Both the position numbers and the translations under genes were made by a program. Shown here one piece after another: positions 1-6,056 of a stretch of 6,220 nucleotides of DNA. The notes beneath the pieces are model-generated. The model had not been told where the DNA came from, searched no databases, and worked only from the letters and a program-made list of their open reading frames with translations. Every line of letters starts with the position of its first letter. The stretch's first letter is position 1. The stretch covers positions 1-6,220 of the forward strand of contig CAMDXD010000247.1 of the NCBI GenBank assembly GCA_945877995.1. The letters are read 5' to 3'. Source of the stretch: Bordetella parapertussis. GTDB taxonomy: Bacteria > Pseudomonadota > Gammaproteobacteria > Burkholderiales > CAIKXV01.

Positions 1-506
1 CGGAGAACGAAGCGTCGAGCCCGTGGTCACCGCTGCATGTCGACCGCGGCTTCGATCCCGGACAGGGCGTGGTGACCGTGTTCGGGGCCGCGGGAAGCGT
101 CGAGATCAACGACAGCTCGAGCAGCGCCCCGGAAGACCTTGCGCAGACCTACGCCGGCTCGATGCCCGCGGCCGGCAACGTCGGATCGGCCGGCGCAGTG
201 GGTGGCGGAGAACCGGTCCTGCTGGTGCCGCCCGAACATGCCACGCTGTTCCAGCGCGGCGGCTGCAGCAAGGCGCAGGTGAAGTCACTGATCCATGAAC
301 GGGCGCGCCTGCCACTCGAATGGCTGGGCGAACCGATGCGCCGATCGCTCACCGAGCAGGGCCTCGACCTCGGACGCGGCTGGCTGCCGGTGGGCGAGAC
401 GCAGGAAGACCTGCTGCTGGTAGTCTGTGGCGGCGTCGGGCGCAAGGCGGCGTACATCCCGAGCTGGAGCGGGCCGACGCGGGCAGTGAGCCGGGTGGTC
501 GAGTGA
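1..506 (+). CDS. Conserved hypothetical protein, 3' part only (5' end outside window)
   Basis: The reading frame is open from the first complete codon (position 3) to TGA at 504-506, giving 167 C-terminal residues; the true start lies left of the window. An internal ATG at 69 is not needed, because the frame continues upstream with residues that look conserved (ENEA, PW, PLHV, RGF). Other visible segments are an IND-SSSS stretch, PEHA, GGCSK with the only cysteine before the tail, ERARLP, and a glycine-rich tail VVCGGVGRKAAYIP ending in TRAV. No signal peptide or membrane segment is visible in this part. From memory, this pattern resembles the C-terminal half of a family of uncharacterised proteins of roughly 350-400 residues, sometimes annotated as UGSC-type (seleno)proteins, but I cannot verify this and assign no function. 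It converges with the Bug1 gene, with only 23 bp between stop codons. That it is a real gene is well supported by the long open frame and protein-like composition; its identity is weak. Confidence 0.7.
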   Translation, partial: ENEASSPWSPLHVDRGFDPGQGVVTVFGAAGSVEINDSSSSAPEDLAQTYAGSMPAAGNVGSAGAVGGGEPVLLVPPEHATLFQRGGCSKAQVKSLIHERARLPLEWLGEPMRRSLTEQGLDLGRGWLPVGETQEDLLLVVCGGVGRKAAYIPSWSGPTRAVSRVVE

Positions 507-524
507 GGCGTTGCGGGAACAACT

Positions 525-545
525 GATCGTCACTCGACGACGATC
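525..545. terminator. Inverted repeat between convergent genes, possible bidirectional terminator
   Basis: GATCGTC (525-531) and GACGATC (539-545) form a perfect 7-bp stem with a 7-nt loop. It covers the last codons and stop of Bug1 and sits 18 bp past the stop of the left-hand gene. There is no real T-tract: only TTCTG follows on the plus strand and AGTTGTT on the minus strand. The position between two stops fits a bidirectional terminator, but the stem is short and a chance match is possible. Confidence 0.25.
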
Positions 546-1543
546 TTCTGCTCCCGGATGACGCGACCCCAGCGCTCGTACTGCGTCCGGATCCACTGGT
601 CCGCCTGCGCTGGCGTGCTCGCCACGGCTTCCAGCCCCTGCTCGGCCAGCCGCTCGCGCATGTCGGCCTGCCCGAGCACCTTCTCCAGGTCGCCATGGAT
701 GCGCTGGACCAGCGCAATCGGCGTACGGGCCGGCGCAAGCATCGCGACCCAGACCTCTGCCTCGAAACCCGGCAAGGTCTCGTTCATCGTCGGGACGCCT
801 GGAAGGAGCGGGCTGCGCCTGGACGACGTGATCGCGATCGCGCGCACGCGCCCGGACTTCACATGCCCGAAGATCGCGGCGGGCGTGGCGAACATCGCGT
901 CGATCTGGCCTCCGATCAGGTCGGTCAGCGCGTTGGCCGCCCCCTTGTAGGGGACCTGGGTCACCTCGATCTTCGCCGACAGCTCGAGCATCTCGACAAG
1001 CAGGCGGGCCGGCGATCCGGGACCGATGACGCCGCTGTTGAGCACGCCCGGCCGCTTGCGTGCGATCGCAAGCAGGTCCTTCAGCGTCTTCGCCGGCACG
1101 CCGGGATTGACCACCAGTGCGATCGGCCCGCGCACCATCACCGAGATCGGCACGAGATCGTTCAACGTGTCGTACGGAATTTTCCGGAACAGGTGGGCAT
1201 TGGTTGCATGGCTGTCGAAGACCGACAGCAGCGTGTAGCCGTCCGGGGCCGCCTTGACGGCCGCGGCAGTGCCGATCGTGCCGCCCGCACCCGGGCGGTT
1301 GTCCACCAGCACCGGCTGTCCCAGCACTTCGGCGAGCCGGGCCGACACCAGCCGCGTCGTGACATCCGCCAGGCCCGAAGGCGCGTTAGGCACGATCACG
1401 CGTACTGGCCGCGAAGGCCAGGCGTCGCCGCTTCCCTGGGCATGCGCAGGCACCGCCAGCACTGCGAGTGCACCCAGGCAGGCGGCACGCGTTGCACGGC
1501 GCCGGAGCCCGTTGGCAGGCCGGTTCGTCACGCATGTCGACAC
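530..1543 (-). CDS. Bug/TctC-family periplasmic solute-binding protein (Bug1)
   Basis: This 337-residue protein is a receptor of the Bug (Bordetella uptake gene)/TctC family, two-lobed periplasmic proteins that bind small, mostly carboxylated ligands. Residues 1-35 form an export signal: RRR at 14-16, a hydrophobic core at about 20-32 and an AHA|Q cleavage site at 33-36. The mature start AWPSRPVRVIVP (41-52) is typical of the family. VDNRPGAGGTIG (80-91), APDGYTL (99-105), VPYKG (197-201) followed by DLIGGQID, and a late GRVRAIAIT segment are all canonical. The first ligand loop reads PSGLAD (55-60) where PGGGxD is usual, and the second-lobe GNGSSPHL-type motif is GPGSPARL (174-181), so its ligand may differ from that of its neighbours. 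GTG at 1543 is chosen because it follows a strong GGAGG; an upstream ATG at 1582 would add an acidic extension unlike a signal peptide. It lies 62 bp downstream of the OsmC-like gene on the same strand, probably co-transcribed. No TctA/TctB genes are in view. The family is near certain; the ligand is unknown. Confidence 0.93.
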   Translation of the reverse strand: MSTCVTNRPANGLRRRATRAACLGALAVLAVPAHAQGSGDAWPSRPVRVIVPNAPSGLADVTTRLVSARLAEVLGQPVLVDNRPGAGGTIGTAAAVKAAPDGYTLLSVFDSHATNAHLFRKIPYDTLNDLVPISVMVRGPIALVVNPGVPAKTLKDLLAIARKRPGVLNSGVIGPGSPARLLVEMLELSAKIEVTQVPYKGAANALTDLIGGQIDAMFATPAAIFGHVKSGRVRAIAITSSRRSPLLPGVPTMNETLPGFEAEVWVAMLAPARTPIALVQRIHGDLEKVLGQADMRERLAEQGLEAVASTPAQADQWIRTQYERWGRVIREQKIVVE

Positions 1544-1547
1544 GCTT

Positions 1548-1555
1548 CCTCCCCT
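1548..1555 (-). promoter_or_regulatory. Ribosome binding site deciding the Bug1 GTG start
   Basis: On the minus strand AGGGGAGG is followed by four bases (AAGC) and then GTG at 1543. It is one of the strongest Shine-Dalgarno matches in the window. It supports the GTG start over the in-frame ATG at 1582, which has no comparable upstream purine run. Confidence 0.7.
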
Positions 1556-1605
1556 GGCCGCATGTTCTGCGTCATGCAGCATTGCAAACGTCTCGTGGCT
1601 TCAAT

Positions 1606-2817
1606 TCACTGCAGCGGCTGGCCGTTCAGTTGGACCGCGACTTCCGGCGCCAGGCCGGCCGCCAGTGAGGCATGCAGGTAACACGTCACCGCAGCGATTT
1701 TCTGCAGCTTCTCGTGGATCTCGTCGGGGGCCTCCCCGTTCAGGAACAGATGGGTGTCCACCGGCAGTGCGACGCCCTTGAGATCTCCAGCCCCTGCACT
1801 GCCCGAGAGGCTGTACGGCGTGTATTGCACCATGCGCACGCCCCGGATCGCGAGCTTCATGTTCTCGATGTAGCGCAGCAGCTGCGTCGTGTAGCAGAAC
1901 GCGACGCCGGCCGCGACGCAGGCAAGACCGGACGGACCCTGGTCGCCCTCGCACCCGAGGCCGGCGCGTTCGTCCGTACGGATCGCGAAGTGTGTCGACC
2001 CGGGCAGGCCGAGGTATGTGTCGGTCTCGACCACCCCATCCGGATCGACCAGGCGGCTGTTTCCGATGACCGGCCGCACGACGCGGCCGGTCGGCGATGC
2101 CGGCGACAGGGGGCGTGTCCCGGGTTCGTTCGCGCCCTTGACGATGAGGTCGGCGAAATCCGCACTGGCGTCGAGTGGACGCGGCGGCCGGGAATGGACC
2201 AGGAACGGATCGGACGCATCGGGCGCAGTGGACGGCGCCAGTGCGGAAACGGTTCGGCGTCGCCCGTTGACGTAGATCGCGAACGTGTTCTCCAATGGCG
2301 TGCGCAGCGCGGCCATGGCCGGGGAGGCAGCAACCGCCTTCCTGACCATCGCAAGGACGTCGGCGGGGCCTGCACTCGAACGCAGCGCGATGCGGATACG
2401 TGTCGGCTCCGCTTCGCCGACCGCGCCCCCGCGGACGAACGACCCGGTCAGGCTGTAGCGATTCTCGAGGTACACCTGCAGCCCCTCGACCGGCACCTGC
2501 ATGGCCTTCGATACCGCGAGGATGCGGTTGACGAGGTCACCGTGCAGGCCCGCATTGAATACCCCGAGCGGAAAGGGCGCGAGGTTGGTGCCGCCGAGCT
2601 GCGGACCCTCGTCGCTGGCGATGCGCCACGCGCTGCCGGACGCGCCTTCGGTGACCACGGCTTCCTTCTGGTGGTGCGACAGGTGCCGCGCCTCGACCTT
2701 GATCACGTCCGTGCCGGCTTCGTTGCGAACGACGGCCGGGCGCTGGCTGCCCTGCGCCACTTTGAATGCAAGCGGATCGCCGAAGGCGTCGATGGTGTTC
2801 GCGGTCTGCGCGCTCAT
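1606..2817 (-). CDS. Tandem OsmC-like domain protein with one intact cysteine pair
   Basis: The 403-residue product is about three times the usual 140-residue OsmC length and consists of two OsmC-like halves. OsmC/Ohr proteins are cytoplasmic thiol peroxidases that reduce organic hydroperoxides with two conserved cysteines. The first half runs from about 79 to 185 (helix around LGVFNAGLHGDL, strands ENRYSL and RIRIAL, final NTFAIYVNG). The second runs from about 285 to 403 (GLACVAAGVAFCYTTQLL at 297-314, HLFLNG, AAVTCYLHASL at 375-385, final VAVQLNG). In the second half C308 and C379 stand at the expected helix and second-cysteine positions. By my alignment the first half has A89 and S165 there, so it is probably non-catalytic. 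Extra cysteines C289 and C300 precede the second site. No signal peptide is seen. ATG 2817 is chosen because AGGA precedes it by 5 bases; an ATG at 2835 would add six residues but has no good site. It probably heads an operon with Bug1. The fold is confident; peroxidase activity is an inference. Confidence 0.85.
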   Translation of the reverse strand: MSAQTANTIDAFGDPLAFKVAQGSQRPAVVRNEAGTDVIKVEARHLSHHQKEAVVTEGASGSAWRIASDEGPQLGGTNLAPFPLGVFNAGLHGDLVNRILAVSKAMQVPVEGLQVYLENRYSLTGSFVRGGAVGEAEPTRIRIALRSSAGPADVLAMVRKAVAASPAMAALRTPLENTFAIYVNGRRRTVSALAPSTAPDASDPFLVHSRPPRPLDASADFADLIVKGANEPGTRPLSPASPTGRVVRPVIGNSRLVDPDGVVETDTYLGLPGSTHFAIRTDERAGLGCEGDQGPSGLACVAAGVAFCYTTQLLRYIENMKLAIRGVRMVQYTPYSLSGSAGAGDLKGVALPVDTHLFLNGEAPDEIHEKLQKIAAVTCYLHASLAAGLAPEVAVQLNGQPLQ

Positions 2818-2860
2818 GGTCTTCCTGTCCTCCATCGGGAATTGCCCCGGAACCGGAGTC

Positions 2861-2866
2861 TATAAT
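2861..2866 (+). promoter_or_regulatory. Candidate -10 element (TATAAT) for the Bug2-Bug4 operon
   Basis: A perfect TATAAT lies in the 150-bp divergent region of an otherwise very GC-rich sequence, which makes it conspicuous. Transcription would begin near 2873, leaving a leader of about 95 nt before the Bug2 start. No good -35 hexamer lies 15-18 bp upstream; the nearest TTGCCC (2842-2847) is only 13 bp away, so an activator may be needed. On the minus strand the overlapping TATAGA (2859-2864) could serve the OsmC-like gene, again without a clear -35. Confidence 0.45.
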
Positions 2867-2890
2867 GCCTCTCACAGGTACCGTCGGGCC

Positions 2891-2901
2891 ATGACAGTCA
2901 T
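2891..2901. promoter_or_regulatory. Perfect dyad ATGACAGTCAT, candidate operator
   Basis: ATGAC-A-GTCAT is a perfect 5-bp inverted repeat around a single base, about 18-28 bp downstream of the predicted start of transcription in the divergent region. A repressor there could block the three-receptor operon. No regulator gene is in the window and I do not recognise a specific operator consensus. An 11-bp dyad can occur by chance. Confidence 0.3.
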
Positions 2902-2932
2902 CGGCCGCGGATCTTCCCGTTGCCGTGCCTTA

Positions 2933-2955
2933 TCCGCCGCGCGGCGCGCCGGAGG
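2933..2955 (+). promoter_or_regulatory. Possible hairpin over the Bug2 ribosome binding site
   Basis: TCCG-C-CGCG (2933-2941) can pair with CGCG-C-CGGA (2945-2953), giving eight pairs around one C-C mismatch with a 3-nt loop. The GGA of the GGAGGAG Shine-Dalgarno run (2951-2957), which lies 10 bases before the Bug2 ATG at 2968, is inside the stem. This could limit translation of Bug2. GC-rich DNA forms such stems easily, so this is suggestive only. Confidence 0.25.
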
Positions 2956-2967
2956 AGTGGCTGTCGC

Positions 2968-3993
2968 ATGCATGAAGCGAGCACCGTAGTTCCCAACGGA
3001 CCCTCGGGGCCGGGCGTCGGCCCCGAGGCCCTGCGTCGGGCCACGATCGCGGCCGTCCTGTGGTTCACGATCGGCGCCGCATCGGCGCAGGCATGGCCCG
3101 CCCGGCCGGTGCGGCTCGTGGTGGGCACGACGACGGGTGCGCCCGACACGGTCGCCCGCATCCTCGCGACGCAGCTCACCACGCAGACCGGACAGGCCTT
3201 CGTGGTCGACAACAGGCCCGGCGCCAATACGAACATTGCATCGGAGTTCGTTGCACGCGCACCACCCGATGGCTACACGCTGCTGGTGACGCCAGCGACG
3301 TTCGCCGTCAATCCCAGTACCCACAAGAAGCTGCCGTTCGACGTGCGCCGCGACTTCACGCCGGTGACCAACATCGGCTCGGGCGAGGCCTACATCCTCG
3401 TGAGCAACCCCGCGCTGCCCGCACGCTCGGTGAACGAGCTCATCGAACTCGCGCGCCGGCCGGACAGCCGGTTCGCGTTCGGCTCCCCCGGCATCGGCAG
3501 CCCGATCCAGCTCGCAGGCGCGATGTTCGCGGCGCGCACTGGCGCCGACCTGGTCCATATCGCCTACAAGGGCACGGGCCCCGCGATGACCGCGCTGCTC
3601 GCGGGAGAGATACAGATCCTGTTCATTTCGCCACCGACGGCGATGCAGATGATCTCGGCTGGCAAGCTGCGCGCCCTCGCCTACACCGGTTCCACGCGAG
3701 CCACGTTCCTGCCGGACACGCCGACGATGGCCGAAGCCGGGGTAAAGGGCATGGAGCTCGATGCGATGAGCTGGTATGGCGTGTTCGGGCCCGCGCGGCT
3801 GCCCGGGCCGACCACCGCGGGCATACAGCAGGCATTCCGCGCCGGCGTGATGGACCCCACGACCCGCGAACGGCTGCGCGGGCTGAACCTCGAGCCGGAC
3901 GGCAGCACGCCCGCCGCGTTCGCGAAGTTCTTCGACGCACAACTCGGCCGCTTCGCGGAGATGGTGAAGCAGGCCGGGTTCCGACCGGAATGA
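2968..3993 (+). CDS. Bug/TctC-family periplasmic solute-binding protein (Bug2), first of three
   Basis: This 341-residue protein has the Bug framework throughout: AWPARPVRLVV (42-52), VVDNRPGAN (79-87), PPDGYTLLV (99-107), LPFDVRRDFTPV (122-133), AYKGTGPAM (199-207), and later GKLRALAYT and LPDTPTMAEAG. The export signal has an unusually long n-region of about 22 residues, then RR (23-24), a hydrophobic core at 25-38 and probable cleavage near ASAQA|W (42/43). The first ligand loop is atypical: GTTTGAPD (53-60), without the usual proline after the beta-strand or the triple glycine, and GIGSPIQL (175-182) replaces the SPHL-type motif. ATG 2968 is preferred over a TTG at 2920 because GGAGGAG lies 10 bases before it and the upstream extension is arginine-rich and unconserved-looking. 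It opens the three-receptor operon; Bug3 starts 11 bp after its stop. The family is near certain; the ligand is unknown and probably differs from that of Bug3 and Bug4. Confidence 0.92.
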   Translation: MHEASTVVPNGPSGPGVGPEALRRATIAAVLWFTIGAASAQAWPARPVRLVVGTTTGAPDTVARILATQLTTQTGQAFVVDNRPGANTNIASEFVARAPPDGYTLLVTPATFAVNPSTHKKLPFDVRRDFTPVTNIGSGEAYILVSNPALPARSVNELIELARRPDSRFAFGSPGIGSPIQLAGAMFAARTGADLVHIAYKGTGPAMTALLAGEIQILFISPPTAMQMISAGKLRALAYTGSTRATFLPDTPTMAEAGVKGMELDAMSWYGVFGPARLPGPTTAGIQQAFRAGVMDPTTRERLRGLNLEPDGSTPAAFAKFFDAQLGRFAEMVKQAGFRPE

Positions 3994-4004
3994 AAGGGCA
4001 AGCG

Positions 4005-4997
4005 ATGGCGATGAATCCTGTTAGTGGCGGCGTGGTTCCGGCATGCGTACTGGTCGCACTTGCGCTGCTCGCCTCACCCGGCGTGCAGGGCGCCGAGTCG
4101 ACTGCCTATCCCGTGCGCAGCATCCGGATGATCGTGCCCTCGGCGCCCGGCGGCGGCACCGACGTGATGGCCCGCATCATCGCGCCCAAGGCGTCGGAAG
4201 CCTGGGGACAGCAGGTCGTGGTCGAGAACCGGCCGGGCGCGGCCAGCATCGTCGGCGTGGAAGCTGCAGCCCGGGCTGCGCCAGACGGCTATACGATCGT
4301 GATGGTGTCATCCGGCTTCGCGATCAACGCCAGCCTCGCGCGGCGCCTGCCCTACGAGTCCGAACGTGATTTCGCGGCAGTGCTGCAGGTCTCATCCGTG
4401 CCGAACGTGCTGGTGGTCCATCCTTCGCTGCCGGTACGCACGCTCGACGAGTTCCTGGCATTCACGCGAAGCCGGCCGGGCCAGCTCAACTACGCATCGG
4501 CGGGAAACGGCAGCTCGCCGCACCTTTCGATGGAGCTCCTGCGCAACCTGGCTGGGCTGGAGGTCGTGCATATCCCGTACAAGGGCAGCGGACCGGCAAT
4601 GTCCGAAGTGATCAGCGGCCAGGTCACGATGATGCTGCCCAGTCTTCCGACCGTGATGGGCCAGATCAACAGCGGCCGCCTGCGCGCACTCGCGGTGACC
4701 ACGGCAAAGCGTGCAGCCGCCTTGCCCAGGGTACCTGCGATCGCCGAGACCCTGCCCGGATATGAAGCTGTGCAATGGTTCGGCGTTCTGGCGCCCGCGC
4801 AGACACCCGCGGCGATCGTGTCGGAACAGAACAGGATGCTCAACCATGTGCTGGCCCTGCCGGCAGTGAGAAGCGCACTGGCAGACCAGGGCTCGGACCC
4901 GGTCGGCGGAACCTCGGCGCAGTTCGCCGATTATCTGAAGGCCGAGCGCGCGCGCTGGGCTGCAGTGGTGAAGACGAGCGGACTGGGGAAGGAATGA
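4005..4997 (+). CDS. Bug/TctC-family periplasmic solute-binding protein (Bug3), second of three
   Basis: The 330-residue product is a canonical Bug receptor. A hydrophobic export segment (10-24) leads to cleavage near VQG|AES (about 29-31). The mature part has YPVRSIRMIVP (35-45), the full glycine loop APGGGTDVMAR (47-57), VVENRPG (72-78), APDGYT (92-97), GNGSSPHL (167-174) and IPYKGSGPAM (190-199). ATG 4005 is chosen because AAAGG lies seven bases upstream. The competing ATG at 3990 overlaps the Bug2 stop as ATGA and would give an MKGQA n-region with the lysine that signal peptides usually want, so it remains a real alternative; ATG 4011 is less likely. Two in-frame cues point to close kinship with Bug4: the shared APKxSEAWGQ block (60-69) and HPSLPV (139-144). 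C14 is not in a convincing lipobox, so it is probably a soluble periplasmic protein. The ligand is unknown, with a small carboxylate or amide as the family norm. Confidence 0.93.
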   Translation: MAMNPVSGGVVPACVLVALALLASPGVQGAESTAYPVRSIRMIVPSAPGGGTDVMARIIAPKASEAWGQQVVVENRPGAASIVGVEAAARAAPDGYTIVMVSSGFAINASLARRLPYESERDFAAVLQVSSVPNVLVVHPSLPVRTLDEFLAFTRSRPGQLNYASAGNGSSPHLSMELLRNLAGLEVVHIPYKGSGPAMSEVISGQVTMMLPSLPTVMGQINSGRLRALAVTTAKRAAALPRVPAIAETLPGYEAVQWFGVLAPAQTPAAIVSEQNRMLNHVLALPAVRSALADQGSDPVGGTSAQFADYLKAERARWAAVVKTSGLGKE

Positions 4998-5989
4998 ACG
5001 GACTTCGCCTTCCGATGCGGGCCAGCCATCTGGCGGCGGTCCTGCTGCTGGGGCTCCCGGCCACTGCGGTCCTCAGCGCCGAGGCCGACACCTATCCGTC
5101 GAAGCCCGTCCGCTGGTTGCTGCCGGTCCTTCCCGGAGGCGGCGGCGACATCATCGCGCGGGCCACCGCGCCGAAGCTTTCAGAAGCCTGGGGCCAGCCG
5201 GTGGTCATCGACAACCGGCCCGGAGGCGGCGGCACCCTTGGCATGGGCATTGCCGCGAAGATGCCGCCCGACGGCTACACGATGGTGCTGGGCGTGTCCT
5301 CTTTCGTCACCGTCGCACCCGCGGTCTACCCGAAGCTGTCCTATGACCCGGTGAAGGACTTCGCGCCGGTCACCCAGATCCTTGAAGCGCCGCTGGTGAT
5401 CGTCACGCATCCTTCGCTGCCCGTCTCGAACGTACAGCAGCTGATCGCCCTGGCGCGGAAGCGTCCGGACGCCTTGAGCTACGCCACGCCGGGCAACGGG
5501 TCGGCCCCACACCTTGCCACCGAGATGTTCAAGAGCCTGTCGAAGACGCGCATCATGCATGTCCCGTATCGCGGCGCACCGCCGGCCTACATGGACCTTC
5601 TCGGCGGCCAGGTCACGCTCTATTTCGGAACGATTCCCTCGGCGATGTCCCACCTCAAGTCGGGACGCCTGCGCGGGCTGGCCACCACCGGTGCGCGCCG
5701 TTCGCCGGCCCTGCCCGACCTGCCAACGGTTGCCGAGTCGGGGCTGAAGGCGTTCGTCGTCACCACCTGGTATGGCGTGATGATGCCGGCGGGCGTGCCG
5801 CCCGCGATCGTGCGCCGGCTGCACGCGGACATCACGCGCGTGATCCGCCTGCCCGACCTGCAGGAGCGGTTCGGCACCGAAGGTGGCGAGGTGGTCGGCA
5901 GCACGCCCGAGCAGTTCGGCGCCTTCATCGCGCGCGAGATCGATACCTGGAAGGCGGTTGCCAGGGAAGCGAAGGCGACGATCGACTGA
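4994..5989 (+). CDS. Bug/TctC-family periplasmic solute-binding protein (Bug4), last of three
   Basis: The 331-residue protein starts at an ATG that overlaps the Bug3 stop (ATGA at 4994-4997), a layout expected for translational coupling; GGGGAAGGA runs directly into the start codon. The signal peptide has R5 and R9, a core at 13-27 and probable cleavage LSA|E (29/30). The mature framework is TYPSKPVRWLLP (33-44), a four-glycine ligand loop PGGGGDIIAR (47-56), VIDNRPGGGGTLG (71-83), PPDGYTM (91-97), GNGSAPHL (167-174), VPYRGAPPAY (190-199, arginine for the usual lysine), and GRLRGLATT with LPDLPTVAESG near the C-terminus. Motif positions after residue 139 coincide with those of Bug3, and the 19-residue block 59-77 matches the Bug3 block 60-78 at 15 positions. 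It ends the operon and converges with the AhpD-like gene 67 bp away. The family is near certain; the ligand is unknown. Confidence 0.93.
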   Translation: MNGLRLPMRASHLAAVLLLGLPATAVLSAEADTYPSKPVRWLLPVLPGGGGDIIARATAPKLSEAWGQPVVIDNRPGGGGTLGMGIAAKMPPDGYTMVLGVSSFVTVAPAVYPKLSYDPVKDFAPVTQILEAPLVIVTHPSLPVSNVQQLIALARKRPDALSYATPGNGSAPHLATEMFKSLSKTRIMHVPYRGAPPAYMDLLGGQVTLYFGTIPSAMSHLKSGRLRGLATTGARRSPALPDLPTVAESGLKAFVVTTWYGVMMPAGVPPAIVRRLHADITRVIRLPDLQERFGTEGGEVVGSTPEQFGAFIAREIDTWKAVAREAKATID

Positions 5990-6056
5990 AGCGGGACGGT
6001 CCGCGACGACACAAGCCACGAGGCTGCGCGCGCACCGGATCCGTCCCTCGGACGCC

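Noticed and set aside
1544..1582. ATG at 1582 as the Bug1 start
   Set aside because: It would add a 13-residue acidic extension ahead of the signal peptide and has no strong ribosome binding site, unlike the GTG at 1543.
695..1681. Plus-strand open frame of 328 codons opposite Bug1
   Set aside because: Arg/His-rich low-complexity translation, antisense to a well-supported Bug gene.
1672..2865. Long plus-strand open frame of 397 codons opposite the OsmC-like gene
   Set aside because: Its product is rich in Arg, Asp, Gly and Ala with no recognisable motif, the usual shadow in GC-rich DNA; the opposite strand encodes a clear OsmC protein.
2920..2967. TTG at 2920 as the Bug2 start
   Set aside because: Rare start codon, no Shine-Dalgarno, and an arginine-rich extension; ATG 2968 has GGAGGAG upstream.
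2872..3942. Minus-strand open frame of 356 codons opposite Bug2
   Set aside because: Arg/Gly-rich shadow; it spans the divergent promoter region and has no domain pattern.
3060..4004. Open frame running from 3060 into Bug3, suggesting a fused protein
   Set aside because: The part before 3990 is out of frame with Bug2 and reads as Arg/His-rich shadow; Bug3 has its own start and signal peptide.
4044..4046. Cys14 of Bug3 as a lipoprotein cysteine
   Set aside because: VPAC does not fit the lipobox and lies at the beginning rather than the end of the hydrophobic segment; a later signal peptidase I site is present.
6042..6054. CGTCC-CTC-GGACG hairpin as the operon terminator
   Set aside because: Only five base pairs, no T-tract on either strand, and expected by chance at this GC content.
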